Assembly: GCA_964545875.1 (NCBI GenBank)
Contig: CAZJHH010000013.1
Span: forward strand, 1-50,398
DNA: 50,398 nucleotides
Source of the DNA: DAIPKP01 sp964545875
Lineage (GTDB): Bacteria; Synergistota; Synergistia; Synergistales; Aminiphilaceae
Reading direction: 5' to 3'
Below are positions 31,776-39,999 of this stretch, piece after piece. The notes under the pieces are model-generated. The model did no database searches and was not told the origin of the DNA. It was given only the letters and a program-made list of their open reading frames with translations. The first letter of the stretch is position 1; the number at the start of each line of letters is the position of its first letter. A program made the translations under genes and the position numbers.

Positions 31776-34106
31776 ATGCGTGTATATCACAATATTCCTG
31801 CGCTTTTTGCCTATAACGCACTGAATGCCACCAACGAGAGTCTTCAGAAATCTATCAACAAACTCTCCACGGGGCTTCGGATCAACAGCGCCGCAGACGA
31901 TGCGGCGGGACTCGCCATCAGCGAGAAGATGCGCGCCCAGATCAACGGGCTGGACATGGCTGTCCGCAACTCCCAGGACGGTATCTCCATGATTCAGACC
32001 GCCGAGGGTGCTCTCAACGAAACCCACTCCATTCTCCAGCGTATGCGTGAGCTTTCGGTTCAGGCCGCCAACGACACCCTCACCAACCAGGATCGTAAGT
32101 ACATCCAGGATGAAGTGGATCAGCTCACCCAGGAAATCGACCGCATCTCCACCACCACCCAGTTCAACAAAAAGAAACTTCTCGATGGCAGCGCTTCCGC
32201 CCTCTGGTCCTCGGACACTTTGGATACCGAAGCCTACATTCGGGGTAGCCTCCGCACCATCGACCAGTTCGGCCAGAAGGACGCCGCCGAGGGGAACTAT
32301 ACCATCCGGATCAGTGCTAATCCTGGTCAGGCGGAGATCCAGAAGAGCGACATCTTTACGGTAAAGCACGAGAACGTTATCATGAACGTGGGGCTGAACA
32401 CCGAGCTGGGCTTTGAGCGAGTTTCGGTGGATAATCTTCCTGCGGGTGATTACGTCATGGAGGTCGCTACAGGTGTCTTAACTGCGAACACTCAATCTTA
32501 TAATGTGGGAACCATCGCTGCCGGTACGGGGTATAGCAGTGGTGTTGCTGCGGCCACTATTTTGTTTGAAGTGCTCAGCGTAAGCACGGCCTCCAATACC
32601 GTGGTGGTTAGGGCGGAATCCTATGTTATGGCTGCGGACGGCACTGTGACGAACCATGTGGACGAGAATCTTACCCTTACTACTGCTGTGAAAAGCGGAT
32701 ATACTGGTCTCGGGTTTGATATGGGCACAGCGGCATTGAGCATAGGCAATCTTTCGCAGTTTGTCGTGGGCGGTCGTCATGTCATGCATCTTCAGGGAAC
32801 CGACGGAACGGCTGCGGATGGAGTTATCAATGTGGGCCTTACCATTAATTCCTCTTGGGCTGATCAGGGGAACTGGGCTACGGGTACTACTGGTTATAAT
32901 CGCAGTTTTGGAGTTGCGCTTACAGGTCTGGCAAATAAAGATGTTCATTTCCGCACCTTCTACCTGAACACCCAGAACGGCCAGGTGTACCAGTCGGATA
33001 TCAAGGTTACATTTAATACGACAACTCTTACTGGTTACACTGCTTTTGGTACTGCGGCTGTCGGGGCAACTTTTACTGCTGCCTACGTGGGGCAGACCGC
33101 CGAGGGTGACGTGAAACTTCGGGATCTGGACAAATTCTGGGATGCCAACGGCCGCTTCCTCCTGGAGGATCCCCAGAACATCACCATCACCCAGGGAGAC
33201 GGCAAGAGAACCAGCATCACCCTCAACTCCACGGATACCCTTGACGGAGTGGCGAAGAAGCTCAACGATGCCATTGCCTTTGGTCTCGGGCAGTACAAGT
33301 ACGTGGGAGCCGATGCGGATATGTTCGTCTCCTTCGTGGGAGAGGACGACGTTACCGGTTCCACTCCCGAATCCGTGCAGGGCACCATGGTTATCCGTAG
33401 CGCCGTCTCCGGCAAGGCGGGGACTCTTGCCTTCGCAGGTGACGAAGATGTCATCAAGGCCCTCAGCCTGAACGTCATTCAGGACTCTTCGGAGAACGAA
33501 TTCCGGGTAACCGTGCAGGATGCCCACAACGGCAACACCGTGGCCTCCGCCGTGAAGATCACCGGCAACATGCTCCGGGGTGTGGTGCACGAGAACGTGG
33601 ACGTCAAGTTCAACGCCATGGCGAACATCAACGTGGAGTGGTCTGACTCCGCCAAGGGCTTTATGCTCACCCGGGACACCGAAGTCTACGAAACCACCCT
33701 TCACCTGGCGGATAACAGCACGGTCTTCCAGATCGGCGCCAACGAGAAGGAAGACATGGGAGTCGCCATGGGCGACATGGGGGCCGAGGCTCTCGGAGTG
33801 CATGCCATCGTGGTCACCGATCGGGAATCCGCTGCCCGGTCCATCACGGTTATCGACAACGCCATCGACCGGGTCTCCACCCAGCGGAGCGCCCTCGGAG
33901 CCTACCAGAACCGGTTGGAGCACACCATCAGCAACCTCACCACCGCCAGCGAGAACCTCAGCGCAGCGGAAAGCCGCATCCGGGATCTCGACATGGCCAA
34001 AGAGATGATGAACTTCACTAAGCTCAACATCCTCTCCCAGGCGGGCACCTCCATGCTTGCCCAGGCCAACCAGCTTCCCCAGAACGTTCTCTCCCTGCTG
34101 CGGTAG
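31776..34106 (+). CDS. fliC: Flagellin (776 residues), probable major filament protein
   Basis: It begins MRVYHNIPALFAYNALNATN and has the full D0/D1 region (KLSTGLRINSAADDAAGLAI, TTTQFNKKKLLDGSAS). It ends ASENLSAAESRIRDLDMAKE, then MLAQANQLPQNVLSLLR. The central region (residues about 200-690) is large and includes a hook-IN-like domain shared with the giant flagellin. Residues about 225-435 are encoded by DNA of lower GC than the flanks. A consensus ribosome-binding site, csrA next door and a terminator directly after suggest high, regulated expression. The Maf gene upstream and the glycan locus downstream suggest it is glycosylated. Confidence 0.95.
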   Translation: MRVYHNIPALFAYNALNATNESLQKSINKLSTGLRINSAADDAAGLAISEKMRAQINGLDMAVRNSQDGISMIQTAEGALNETHSILQRMRELSVQAANDTLTNQDRKYIQDEVDQLTQEIDRISTTTQFNKKKLLDGSASALWSSDTLDTEAYIRGSLRTIDQFGQKDAAEGNYTIRISANPGQAEIQKSDIFTVKHENVIMNVGLNTELGFERVSVDNLPAGDYVMEVATGVLTANTQSYNVGTIAAGTGYSSGVAAATILFEVLSVSTASNTVVVRAESYVMAADGTVTNHVDENLTLTTAVKSGYTGLGFDMGTAALSIGNLSQFVVGGRHVMHLQGTDGTAADGVINVGLTINSSWADQGNWATGTTGYNRSFGVALTGLANKDVHFRTFYLNTQNGQVYQSDIKVTFNTTTLTGYTAFGTAAVGATFTAAYVGQTAEGDVKLRDLDKFWDANGRFLLEDPQNITITQGDGKRTSITLNSTDTLDGVAKKLNDAIAFGLGQYKYVGADADMFVSFVGEDDVTGSTPESVQGTMVIRSAVSGKAGTLAFAGDEDVIKALSLNVIQDSSENEFRVTVQDAHNGNTVASAVKITGNMLRGVVHENVDVKFNAMANINVEWSDSAKGFMLTRDTEVYETTLHLADNSTVFQIGANEKEDMGVAMGDMGAEALGVHAIVVTDRESAARSITVIDNAIDRVSTQRSALGAYQNRLEHTISNLTTASENLSAAESRIRDLDMAKEMMNFTKLNILSQAGTSMLAQANQLPQNVLSLLR

Positions 34107-34159
34107 GCTTTTACCAGCGTTTCTATCGGGATACGAGCGAAACAAGTTCGTTCTTTGGG

Positions 34160-34189
34160 GGGGAAGGGGCTCGTCCCCTTCCCCTTTTC
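34160..34189 (+). terminator. Terminator of the flagellin gene
   Basis: A perfect 10-base-pair stem, GGGGAAGGGG with CCCCTTCCCC, loop CTCGT, then TTTTCT. It begins 54 bases after the stop codon. Confidence 0.9.
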
Positions 34190-34232
34190 TCGTAAAAGTT
34201 GGTAGAAGTGCTATGCTGAGGAGGTGGGGAAC

Positions 34233-34589
34233 GTGATAAGCTCAAGGATTTCCTCGGTTCAGGAGGGAGAGATACTCTCCCGGTACGGCGATACGGGACA
34301 AAAGGTCTTTTCCCAAAACGCCGCCGCAAAAAACCAGGGGAACCTGCAGGAGCGAATCCTTCAAAACCCCGAACTGCTGCAGGAAAAGGTGGACAAGGTT
34401 CAGGAAATGTCCGATCTCATGGGGCATTCCCTGGAGTTCGATGTACGAAAAGAAGCCAACATCGTACAAATCGTGGTAAAAGACAGGTCTTCCGGGGATG
34501 TGATCAAGGAGATTCCCCCGGAGAGGATCGTGAAGTTCCTGGAGGGAATGGAAAAACTCCTGGGAAGCCTCTTTGACGAGAAGTTTTAA
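34233..34589 (+). CDS. flaG: FlaG-family flagellar protein
   Basis: The product has 118 residues. The C-terminal half shows the FlaG pattern LEFDVRKEANIVQIVVKDRSSGDVIKEIPPE (about residues 67-97), then a final helix. FlaG proteins influence filament length; the mechanism is not settled. The start is a GTG with AGGAGG 8 bases ahead; an in-frame GTG within that site is less likely. It stands between flagellin and the glycan locus, as yvyC/flaG follows hag in B. subtilis. Confidence 0.9.
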   Translation: MISSRISSVQEGEILSRYGDTGQKVFSQNAAAKNQGNLQERILQNPELLQEKVDKVQEMSDLMGHSLEFDVRKEANIVQIVVKDRSSGDVIKEIPPERIVKFLEGMEKLLGSLFDEKF

Positions 34590-34747
34590 ACTTTGGTTTG
34601 TATGCTGGCTTGTTAGTGGCAGATCGGTTGAATAGAGTGCTTTGCCCAAAAAATTCTTTAAAGACAGGGCTTTTCTCTTGGAGCGAAAGGAGAGGTTTTT
34701 GCCTAGAGGATTTGTTTGGCAGAGACTTTAGTGGAATAAGAAAAAAT

Positions 34748-34832
34748 GAAAAAGCCTCTTTGGGAATTTCCTGCAAGACAGGATGTAAGGTGTTGCTGAG
34801 ATAACAGGAAATGTGCTCAGAGAGGCTTTTTC
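34748..34832 (+). other. Structured intergenic element with nested stems, upstream of neuB
   Basis: The 335 bases between flaG and neuB contain no convincing gene but hold this element. A perfect 12-base-pair outer stem starts GAAAAAGCCTCT. An inner 8-base-pair stem is ATTTCCTG with CAGGAAAT. A nearer CAGGA can pair with the same TCCTG as an alternative. A long T-rich tail follows on the plus strand. It may be a complex terminator or a leader attenuator. Confidence 0.5.
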
Positions 34833-34924
34833 TATTTTCTCTATTTTTTAGGAATAGCTCTGTTCAATCAGGTGCGAGGGAATGTTTTTGTGCCTTAGAG
34901 CATTTTTAAGCAGGAGGTTCTTTG

Positions 34925-35974
34925 ATGAGGTTCCACCCGTTGCTCACAATCAATAACAGGTTGATTGGCAAGAACTATCCACCTTTCGTCATTGCAGAAA
35001 TAGGCATCAATCACGAAGGCGACATGAGCAAGGCGAAGCGTATGATTGACGACGCTGCTTTGGCAGGGTGCGAATGTGTGAAATTTCAGAGTCACGTTAT
35101 TGAAGATGAAATGTCAGAACACGCAAAGAGCGTGATTCCAGGAAATGCGGATCAATCAATCTGGGATATTATGGCGAGATGTGCTTTGACGGAAAAAGAA
35201 GAGAGAGAACTCAAAAAATATACAGAAGAAAAGGGTCTGATTTTTTTAAGCACTCCCTTTTCTCGAGCAGCTGCGCTTCGTCTCGAAAGAATGGGTGTAT
35301 GTGCGTATAAAATAGGCTCTGGCGAGTGTAACAATTACCCCTTGGTAGAGCTGATAGCATCTTTCGGAAAACCCATAATTTTAAGCACGGGCATGAACAA
35401 TATTGAAAGTATCTCTAAATCCGTTAACATCATTCGCAGGCACAATGTACCCTATGCATTACTTCATTGTACCAGTATTTATCCGACTCCCTTCGAAAAA
35501 ATACGCCTTGGGGCTTTAAGCGAGTTAAATAAAGTGTTCCCGGACGCCATTGTGGGGTTATCGGATCACTCTACGAGTATCTATCCTGCTTTGGGAGCAG
35601 TTGCATTAGGTGCCAGCATCATTGAAAGACATTTCACCTCGGACTCTTCTTGGAAGGGGCCTGACATACCCATATCCATGACCCCGAAGGATCTTAAGGA
35701 ACTCATTGAAGGAAGCAAGATTATTCATCAAAGCCTTGGAGGAAAAAAAGAAATCCTCGAAGAGGAACAAAAAACCATAGCCTTTGCGTATGCCTCCGTC
35801 GTCTCCATAGCTTCAATAAAAAGGGGAGAACAATTCACTCCAGAAAACCTTTGGGTGAAGCGCCCTGGAACTGGAGAAATAGCAGCGGAAAAACTGACGG
35901 ATCTCTTCGGCAAGAAGGCGGCTTCAGACATTGAAGCGGGGAAACAGCTTAGGTGGGATGATATTGAGCGATAA
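34925..35974 (+). CDS. neuB: NeuB-family nonulosonate (N-acetylneuraminate/legionaminate-type) synthase
   Basis: The product has 349 residues. It should condense phosphoenolpyruvate with an N-acetylated hexosamine to give a nine-carbon acid. The NeuB barrel motifs are EIGINHEGDMSKAKRMID, CVKFQSH, IFLSTPFS, KIGSGECNNYPLVELIA and IILSTGMN. The last 60 residues form the antifreeze-like SAF domain (IKRGEQFTPENLWVKRPGTG). The SGECNN phrase is common in legionaminic-acid synthases. AGGAGG lies 7 bases before the ATG. It heads a tightly packed operon with neuC, neuA and a pyruvyltransferase-like gene, in DNA clearly AT-richer than the flagellar genes. Confidence 0.92.
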   Translation: MRFHPLLTINNRLIGKNYPPFVIAEIGINHEGDMSKAKRMIDDAALAGCECVKFQSHVIEDEMSEHAKSVIPGNADQSIWDIMARCALTEKEERELKKYTEEKGLIFLSTPFSRAAALRLERMGVCAYKIGSGECNNYPLVELIASFGKPIILSTGMNNIESISKSVNIIRRHNVPYALLHCTSIYPTPFEKIRLGALSELNKVFPDAIVGLSDHSTSIYPALGAVALGASIIERHFTSDSSWKGPDIPISMTPKDLKELIEGSKIIHQSLGGKKEILEEEQKTIAFAYASVVSIASIKRGEQFTPENLWVKRPGTGEIAAEKLTDLFGKKAASDIEAGKQLRWDDIER

Positions 35975-37121
35975 GAAGAAATTGCTTTTCATCACTGGAA
36001 CCAGGGCTGATTTTGGCAAACTGAAATCGCTAATGAAAATAGTGGAGGAAGAAGAGGCCTTCTCAGCCACTATCTTTGTGACTGGCATGCACACGCTTTC
36101 TCTCTACGGCTATACCGTCAGAGAGGTTCATAAGGCCGGATTCAAAAATGTTCATGTCCATATGAATCAAATCCCGGGGGAACCTATGGATCTTGTACTT
36201 GCTAATACCATAAGCGGTTTTGCAAGATTCGTCAAAGAAAGTCAGCCGGATTTGATCGTCGTACACGGAGACAGGATTGAAGCCTTGGCTGGAGCCGTGG
36301 TGGGGGCACTCAACAACATCCTTGTGGCACATGTGGAAGGTGGAGAGGTTTCCGGCACCATTGATGAGCTGATCCGGCATTCTATCTCTAAAATGTCGCA
36401 TCTGCATTTCGTATCAACCGAGGAAGCTCGTCTAAGGCTATTGCAGATGGGCGAAAAAGCTGAAAGCATCTTCATCATAGGCTCTCCCGACATAGACATC
36501 ATGCTTGCTCAAAATTTGCCGTCCATGGAAGAAGTTCGTAAACGTTATTCCATCTCTTTCGAAAACTATGGCATTTTGTTATTACATCCTGTCACAACCG
36601 AAATACACGACATGTTTCGCCAGGCTGAAGAAGTTGTGGAAGCTGTATTGCGGAGCGCACTCAACTTTGTAGTCATATACCCTAACAACGACGAAGGAAG
36701 CCAGGAAATTCTTCTCGCCTATGAACGATTGAAGAACAATTCGCGTTTTCGTATGTTTCCCTCGCTTCGTTTCGAACACTTTCTGACACTATTGAAAAAT
36801 GCCTCTTTTGTCATGGGAAACTCGAGTGCGGGTATTCATGAAGCCCCTGTCTACGGTGTCCCGACTGTCAATATCGGTAGCCGGCAAAACAAGCGTTTCC
36901 AACACGAGGGCATTTTCAACGTATCGTGCGAGCTGGAGGAAATGCTCTCGGCGATCCGTTGCGCTCTCTCATACTCTTACCGGGAGCAATGCCTTCATTT
37001 CGGAAAAGGGGATAGCTCGCTAAAATTCTTAGAAGCCATAAAACAGAGCTCGCTATGGGAGACTCCGAAACAAAAAGTGTTTTGTGATTTTGAAAGAGAC
37101 CTTAAAGATGTTTTCCCCTAA
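35964..37121 (+). CDS. neuC: Hydrolysing UDP/GDP-N-acetylglucosamine 2-epimerase (NeuC/LegG family)
   Basis: The product has 385 residues. It should convert a nucleotide-linked GlcNAc derivative into free N-acetylmannosamine-type sugar, the NeuB substrate. Motifs include FITGTRADFGKLKSLM near the start, VVHGDRIEALAGAVVGALN, AHVEGGEVSGTIDELIRHSI, and MGNSSAGIHEAPVYGVPTVN near residue 290. Its presence points to a sialic or legionaminic route rather than the PseG route of pseudaminic acid. The start is uncertain: AGGTGG lies 7 bases before TTG at 35964, while ATG at 35958 is only one base from it. It overlaps the end of neuB. Confidence 0.9.
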   Translation: MSDKKKLLFITGTRADFGKLKSLMKIVEEEEAFSATIFVTGMHTLSLYGYTVREVHKAGFKNVHVHMNQIPGEPMDLVLANTISGFARFVKESQPDLIVVHGDRIEALAGAVVGALNNILVAHVEGGEVSGTIDELIRHSISKMSHLHFVSTEEARLRLLQMGEKAESIFIIGSPDIDIMLAQNLPSMEEVRKRYSISFENYGILLLHPVTTEIHDMFRQAEEVVEAVLRSALNFVVIYPNNDEGSQEILLAYERLKNNSRFRMFPSLRFEHFLTLLKNASFVMGNSSAGIHEAPVYGVPTVNIGSRQNKRFQHEGIFNVSCELEEMLSAIRCALSYSYREQCLHFGKGDSSLKFLEAIKQSSLWETPKQKVFCDFERDLKDVFP

Positions 37122-37845
37122 AATGGTAGCTTTTATTCCGGCCCGAGGAGGCTCGAAACGCTTACCTGGCAAAAACGTGAAGGAACTCTGCGGTAAGCCC
37201 TTGATCGCATATTCCATTGAGGTCGCTTTAGAGTGTCCGGAGATAAACGCTTGCTATGTTTCTACAGAAGATCCTTCCATAGCATCCGTTGCGCAAGAAT
37301 ATGGTGCGGAGGTTATAGAAAGGCCTCAAGAATTGGCGCTTGATGATACCAGTAGTGTCGATGTCGTAGTACATGCCTTGAAAAGCCTTTTGGAAAAAGG
37401 AATTTCTCCAGAGGCTTTTGTTCTTCTCCAGCCAACGTCCCCTTTACGCACGCTATATTCCCTCCGGGAATGTCTTAAGGAGTGGAACTGTTCTACCGCG
37501 GCTTCAGCGGTAACCCTGACCCAGGCCGAGCATCATCCGTACAAGACGTTTCTCTCGGAAGAAGGCGTATGTCAACCTCTTCTTGATTACAAAACATTAA
37601 GCAGACCAGCACAGGAGCTGCCCGTGGCATATCGAACTAACGGTGCAGTTTATGTAGTAAAAAGTAATTTGTTCCTTCAAACTCGCTCCTTTTTCCCATT
37701 GCCGCTTCTTCACTATATAATGCCAGCGGAAGAGAGCGTTGATATCGATACGGAGTGCGACTTTCTTTTAGCTGAATTATTGATGAAAAAACGGGAGCGT
37801 GAAAATCATGAAAACAATCCGTACTCTTCATCTCGCAAGTTTTGA
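37108..37845 (+). CDS. neuA: CMP-nonulosonate cytidylyltransferase (NeuA/LegF/PseF family)
   Basis: The product has 245 residues. It activates the nine-carbon sugar with CTP. The N-terminal CTP loop is FIPARGGSKRLPGKN. Later family stretches are YVSTEDPSIASVAQEYGAEV, LLQPTSPLRT and YRTNGAVYVV, ending with ESVDIDTECDF, the metal-binding DIDT. The ATG overlaps the neuC stop; an in-frame GTG eight codons upstream is possible. The end overlaps the following gene. The CMP-sugar would be the donor for the Maf transferase encoded upstream. Confidence 0.92.
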   Translation: MFSPKMVAFIPARGGSKRLPGKNVKELCGKPLIAYSIEVALECPEINACYVSTEDPSIASVAQEYGAEVIERPQELALDDTSSVDVVVHALKSLLEKGISPEAFVLLQPTSPLRTLYSLRECLKEWNCSTAASAVTLTQAEHHPYKTFLSEEGVCQPLLDYKTLSRPAQELPVAYRTNGAVYVVKSNLFLQTRSFFPLPLLHYIMPAEESVDIDTECDFLLAELLMKKRERENHENNPYSSSRKF

Positions 37846-38953
37846 TGGAAACATTGGAGACAATGCCAACCATAACGGTATGTATGGAGTATGGGAAAAA
37901 TATCTTGACCTTCGTTTTGATGTCAAGGAACTTGAAATCAGAGAATTCCATTGGAAACAACGTTTTTTTGACCAGGATCTTGTAGAGCTTTTCAATAGTT
38001 ATGATCTTGTGGTTATTGGGGGGGGCAACTATTTTGAGCTCTGGGTAGAACGTTCCCGAACAGGCACAACGATTGATCTGCCTGTTGAACTGTTATCGAA
38101 GATCGAAACGCCGATTTTTTTCAACGCCTTGGGATGCGATCCCTATAAAGGTGCTTCAGAAGCAAATGTCGTAAAATTCAAGAAGTTTCTTGATTTTACG
38201 TCTGCATCTGAAAAGTTCTTCTTGACAGTAAGAAATGATGGTTCCATGAAAAACATCCGACGCCACTTGGGCGAAAAATACCTGGGGTTTTTCACGGAAA
38301 TTCCTGATGGTGGTTTTTTTGTGAATGTTGAAGACCATTATCATCACGAACTCAAAAATGATTCTATCAATATTGCGATCAACCTGGCGGGGGACATGCC
38401 GGAGTTTCGATATCCCACGGAATATGGTTATGCTGATTTTGTAAAAGAATTTTCTTCTTTCATGGCAGATCTTTCACGTTCGGAGAGGGGTGTTAATTTC
38501 GTTTTTGTGCCTCATATTTTCAGGGATTTGAGTGTAATCGCTGATGTCCTCGCTTTGCTCCAAGATGATATTCGGCGGCGCCATGTCTCCGTTGCACCCT
38601 ACCTTCACGGCCCCGGAAGTGAAAAAATAATTTTTGATCTTTACAAAAAAGCTGATCTTGCAATGGGTATGCGTTTTCATGCCAATGTGTGCCCCATTGG
38701 CCTTGGCACTCCTTCTGTAGCTTTACTTACCTACCCGAAGGTGAGTGATTTGCTTGAAGAGATTGGACTTCAAGATAGAAGTGTCGTGGTAAACGAAAGG
38801 GGTTTTTCAAAAATGTTATTTGAAAAAACAATGTCTTCTTTGAGGCACTCGAAAGAAATTCGCGAGCAATATTTCAATCTCAGGGGAAGACTTGATGACG
38901 AAATGTCGACATTTATGAGGGGTTTTTCTTCGTGGCTCTCGCTGAAAGTATAA
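37808..38953 (+). CDS. Polysaccharide pyruvyltransferase-family protein
   Basis: The product has 381 residues. The N-terminus reads TLHLASFDGNIGDNANHNGM (a GD-N motif of the family) and YDLVVIGGGNYFELW. Near residue 290 is AMGMRFHANVCPIGLGTPSV, the hallmark G-x-R-x-HA segment of the family. Members add ketal pyruvate or act as glycosyltransferase-like enzymes on cell-surface glycans. The substrate is unknown. Its overlap with neuA suggests it works on the same flagellar or surface glycan. The start is the ATG with GGGAG 10 bases ahead; a GTG nine bases upstream is possible. The DNA is among the most AT-rich of the window. Confidence 0.75.
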   Translation: MKTIRTLHLASFDGNIGDNANHNGMYGVWEKYLDLRFDVKELEIREFHWKQRFFDQDLVELFNSYDLVVIGGGNYFELWVERSRTGTTIDLPVELLSKIETPIFFNALGCDPYKGASEANVVKFKKFLDFTSASEKFFLTVRNDGSMKNIRRHLGEKYLGFFTEIPDGGFFVNVEDHYHHELKNDSINIAINLAGDMPEFRYPTEYGYADFVKEFSSFMADLSRSERGVNFVFVPHIFRDLSVIADVLALLQDDIRRRHVSVAPYLHGPGSEKIIFDLYKKADLAMGMRFHANVCPIGLGTPSVALLTYPKVSDLLEEIGLQDRSVVVNERGFSKMLFEKTMSSLRHSKEIREQYFNLRGRLDDEMSTFMRGFSSWLSLKV

Positions 38954-39026
38954 TTTTTATAAGGAATTAGTAGGGTTTTCTAAGGGGTTTTTCAAACGAA
39001 ATTCCTAAGCCTACGAAAGAAAGAGC

Positions 39027-39878
39027 ATGGTCTTTATGGATATACGAGAACTCGAAGCCCTTATTGCAAAGGGCGAAAGTCTTTCTGTGGGCTTTGAAGA
39101 ACTCCTGAGACTTTTCGAAAAGGCTGGAAGTTTCCATTTTGACGTTTCCCCAGTAGCGGATGCCACGATTAAGGATTTGAACCTTGAGCGCATTCGGGAT
39201 TATTTTTTGCAATACAACGCCTTCGATCTTTTTGAGGAATCCCGGGAATCCATGGAGAGAATTCTTGTAAACGGAGATATTCTCACAGAGGCGGAAGGAC
39301 ATGCCGCGTGCACCTTGGGGGGGCTCTTGATTTTTGGCATTCACCCGGAAAGATTCCTTCCTCAAAGTGGTATAAGCTTTGCCCATTTTAAGGGGACTGA
39401 AATAACGGATGCCTTGATAGATAAGAAGAGCGTCCTGGGCAGGCTTCCGGATGTGGCAGAGCAGATGATGGTAATATTGCAGAATAACATGATGCGTCCT
39501 TCGGTGATCGAAGGAGCTCAGAGGAAAGAGCAGGAAGAATATCCCCTGTTGGCGTTGCGGGAAGCGGTTGTCAATGCCCTGGTGCACAGAAATTATGGTA
39601 TATGGGGATCGAAGATTCGCATTTTCATGTTTGAGGACAGAATAGAATTTCGAAGCCCCGGCAGGCTTCCTAATACGGTTTCCGTAGAAAAGATGAAGGT
39701 GGGGGTTTCCTATGCCCGAAACCCCTTCCTGGTGAAATACATGGAGAATTTGCGTTATATCGATCAATTGGGAAGAGGAATCCCCATGATTCTTTCAGCC
39801 ATGAAGAAGATGGGGGCGAAGGAGCCTCTTCTGATGGAGCAGGGGGATGAGTTTGTCCTAAGGCTGTATCGAAAGTAA
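39027..39878 (+). CDS. AlbA_2/HATPase_c_4-type transcriptional regulator-like protein, N-terminal domain largely missing
   Basis: The product has 283 residues. The C-terminal two thirds match the ATP-binding half of this family: YPLLALREAVVNALVHRNY, IRIFMFEDRIEFRSPGRLP, RNPFLVKYMENLRYIDQLGRGI. Full-length relatives are about 400-500 residues and begin with an AlbA_2 domain opening LI-x-KGES-x-x-EFKE. Here that opening appears (LIAKGESLSVGFEE) but is followed directly by the linker LLRLFEKAGSFHFDVSPV, which normally comes after the domain. An in-frame deletion of about 130 residues is the simplest reading. The start is weakly supported (AAAGAAAGAG ahead). It may be a decayed gene still open in frame. 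Confidence 0.65.
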   Translation: MVFMDIRELEALIAKGESLSVGFEELLRLFEKAGSFHFDVSPVADATIKDLNLERIRDYFLQYNAFDLFEESRESMERILVNGDILTEAEGHAACTLGGLLIFGIHPERFLPQSGISFAHFKGTEITDALIDKKSVLGRLPDVAEQMMVILQNNMMRPSVIEGAQRKEQEEYPLLALREAVVNALVHRNYGIWGSKIRIFMFEDRIEFRSPGRLPNTVSVEKMKVGVSYARNPFLVKYMENLRYIDQLGRGIPMILSAMKKMGAKEPLLMEQGDEFVLRLYRK

Positions 39879-39911
39879 AGTAAGATGGATTCTGGAAATT
39901 GAGGCACATAG

Positions 39912-39945
39912 AAATCCCCGAGGAGCACGTGCTCCTCGGGGATTT
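39912..39945. terminator. Perfect 34-base palindrome, bidirectional terminator
   Basis: A loopless perfect inverted repeat centred on GCACGTGC, with AAAT and ATTT ends that supply a T run on either strand. It lies between the converging genes at 39027-39878 (plus) and fliD (minus). Confidence 0.85.
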
Positions 39946-39999
39946 TTGTGCACTTTTCTTGGGTTTGCCCGTTAAGGTATCACCGTGTCCAGGGGCTCG

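Noticed and set aside
34598..34804. A 68-codon frame between flaG and neuB
   Set aside because: It lacks a ribosome-binding site, runs through the arms of the structured element and has no recognisable features.
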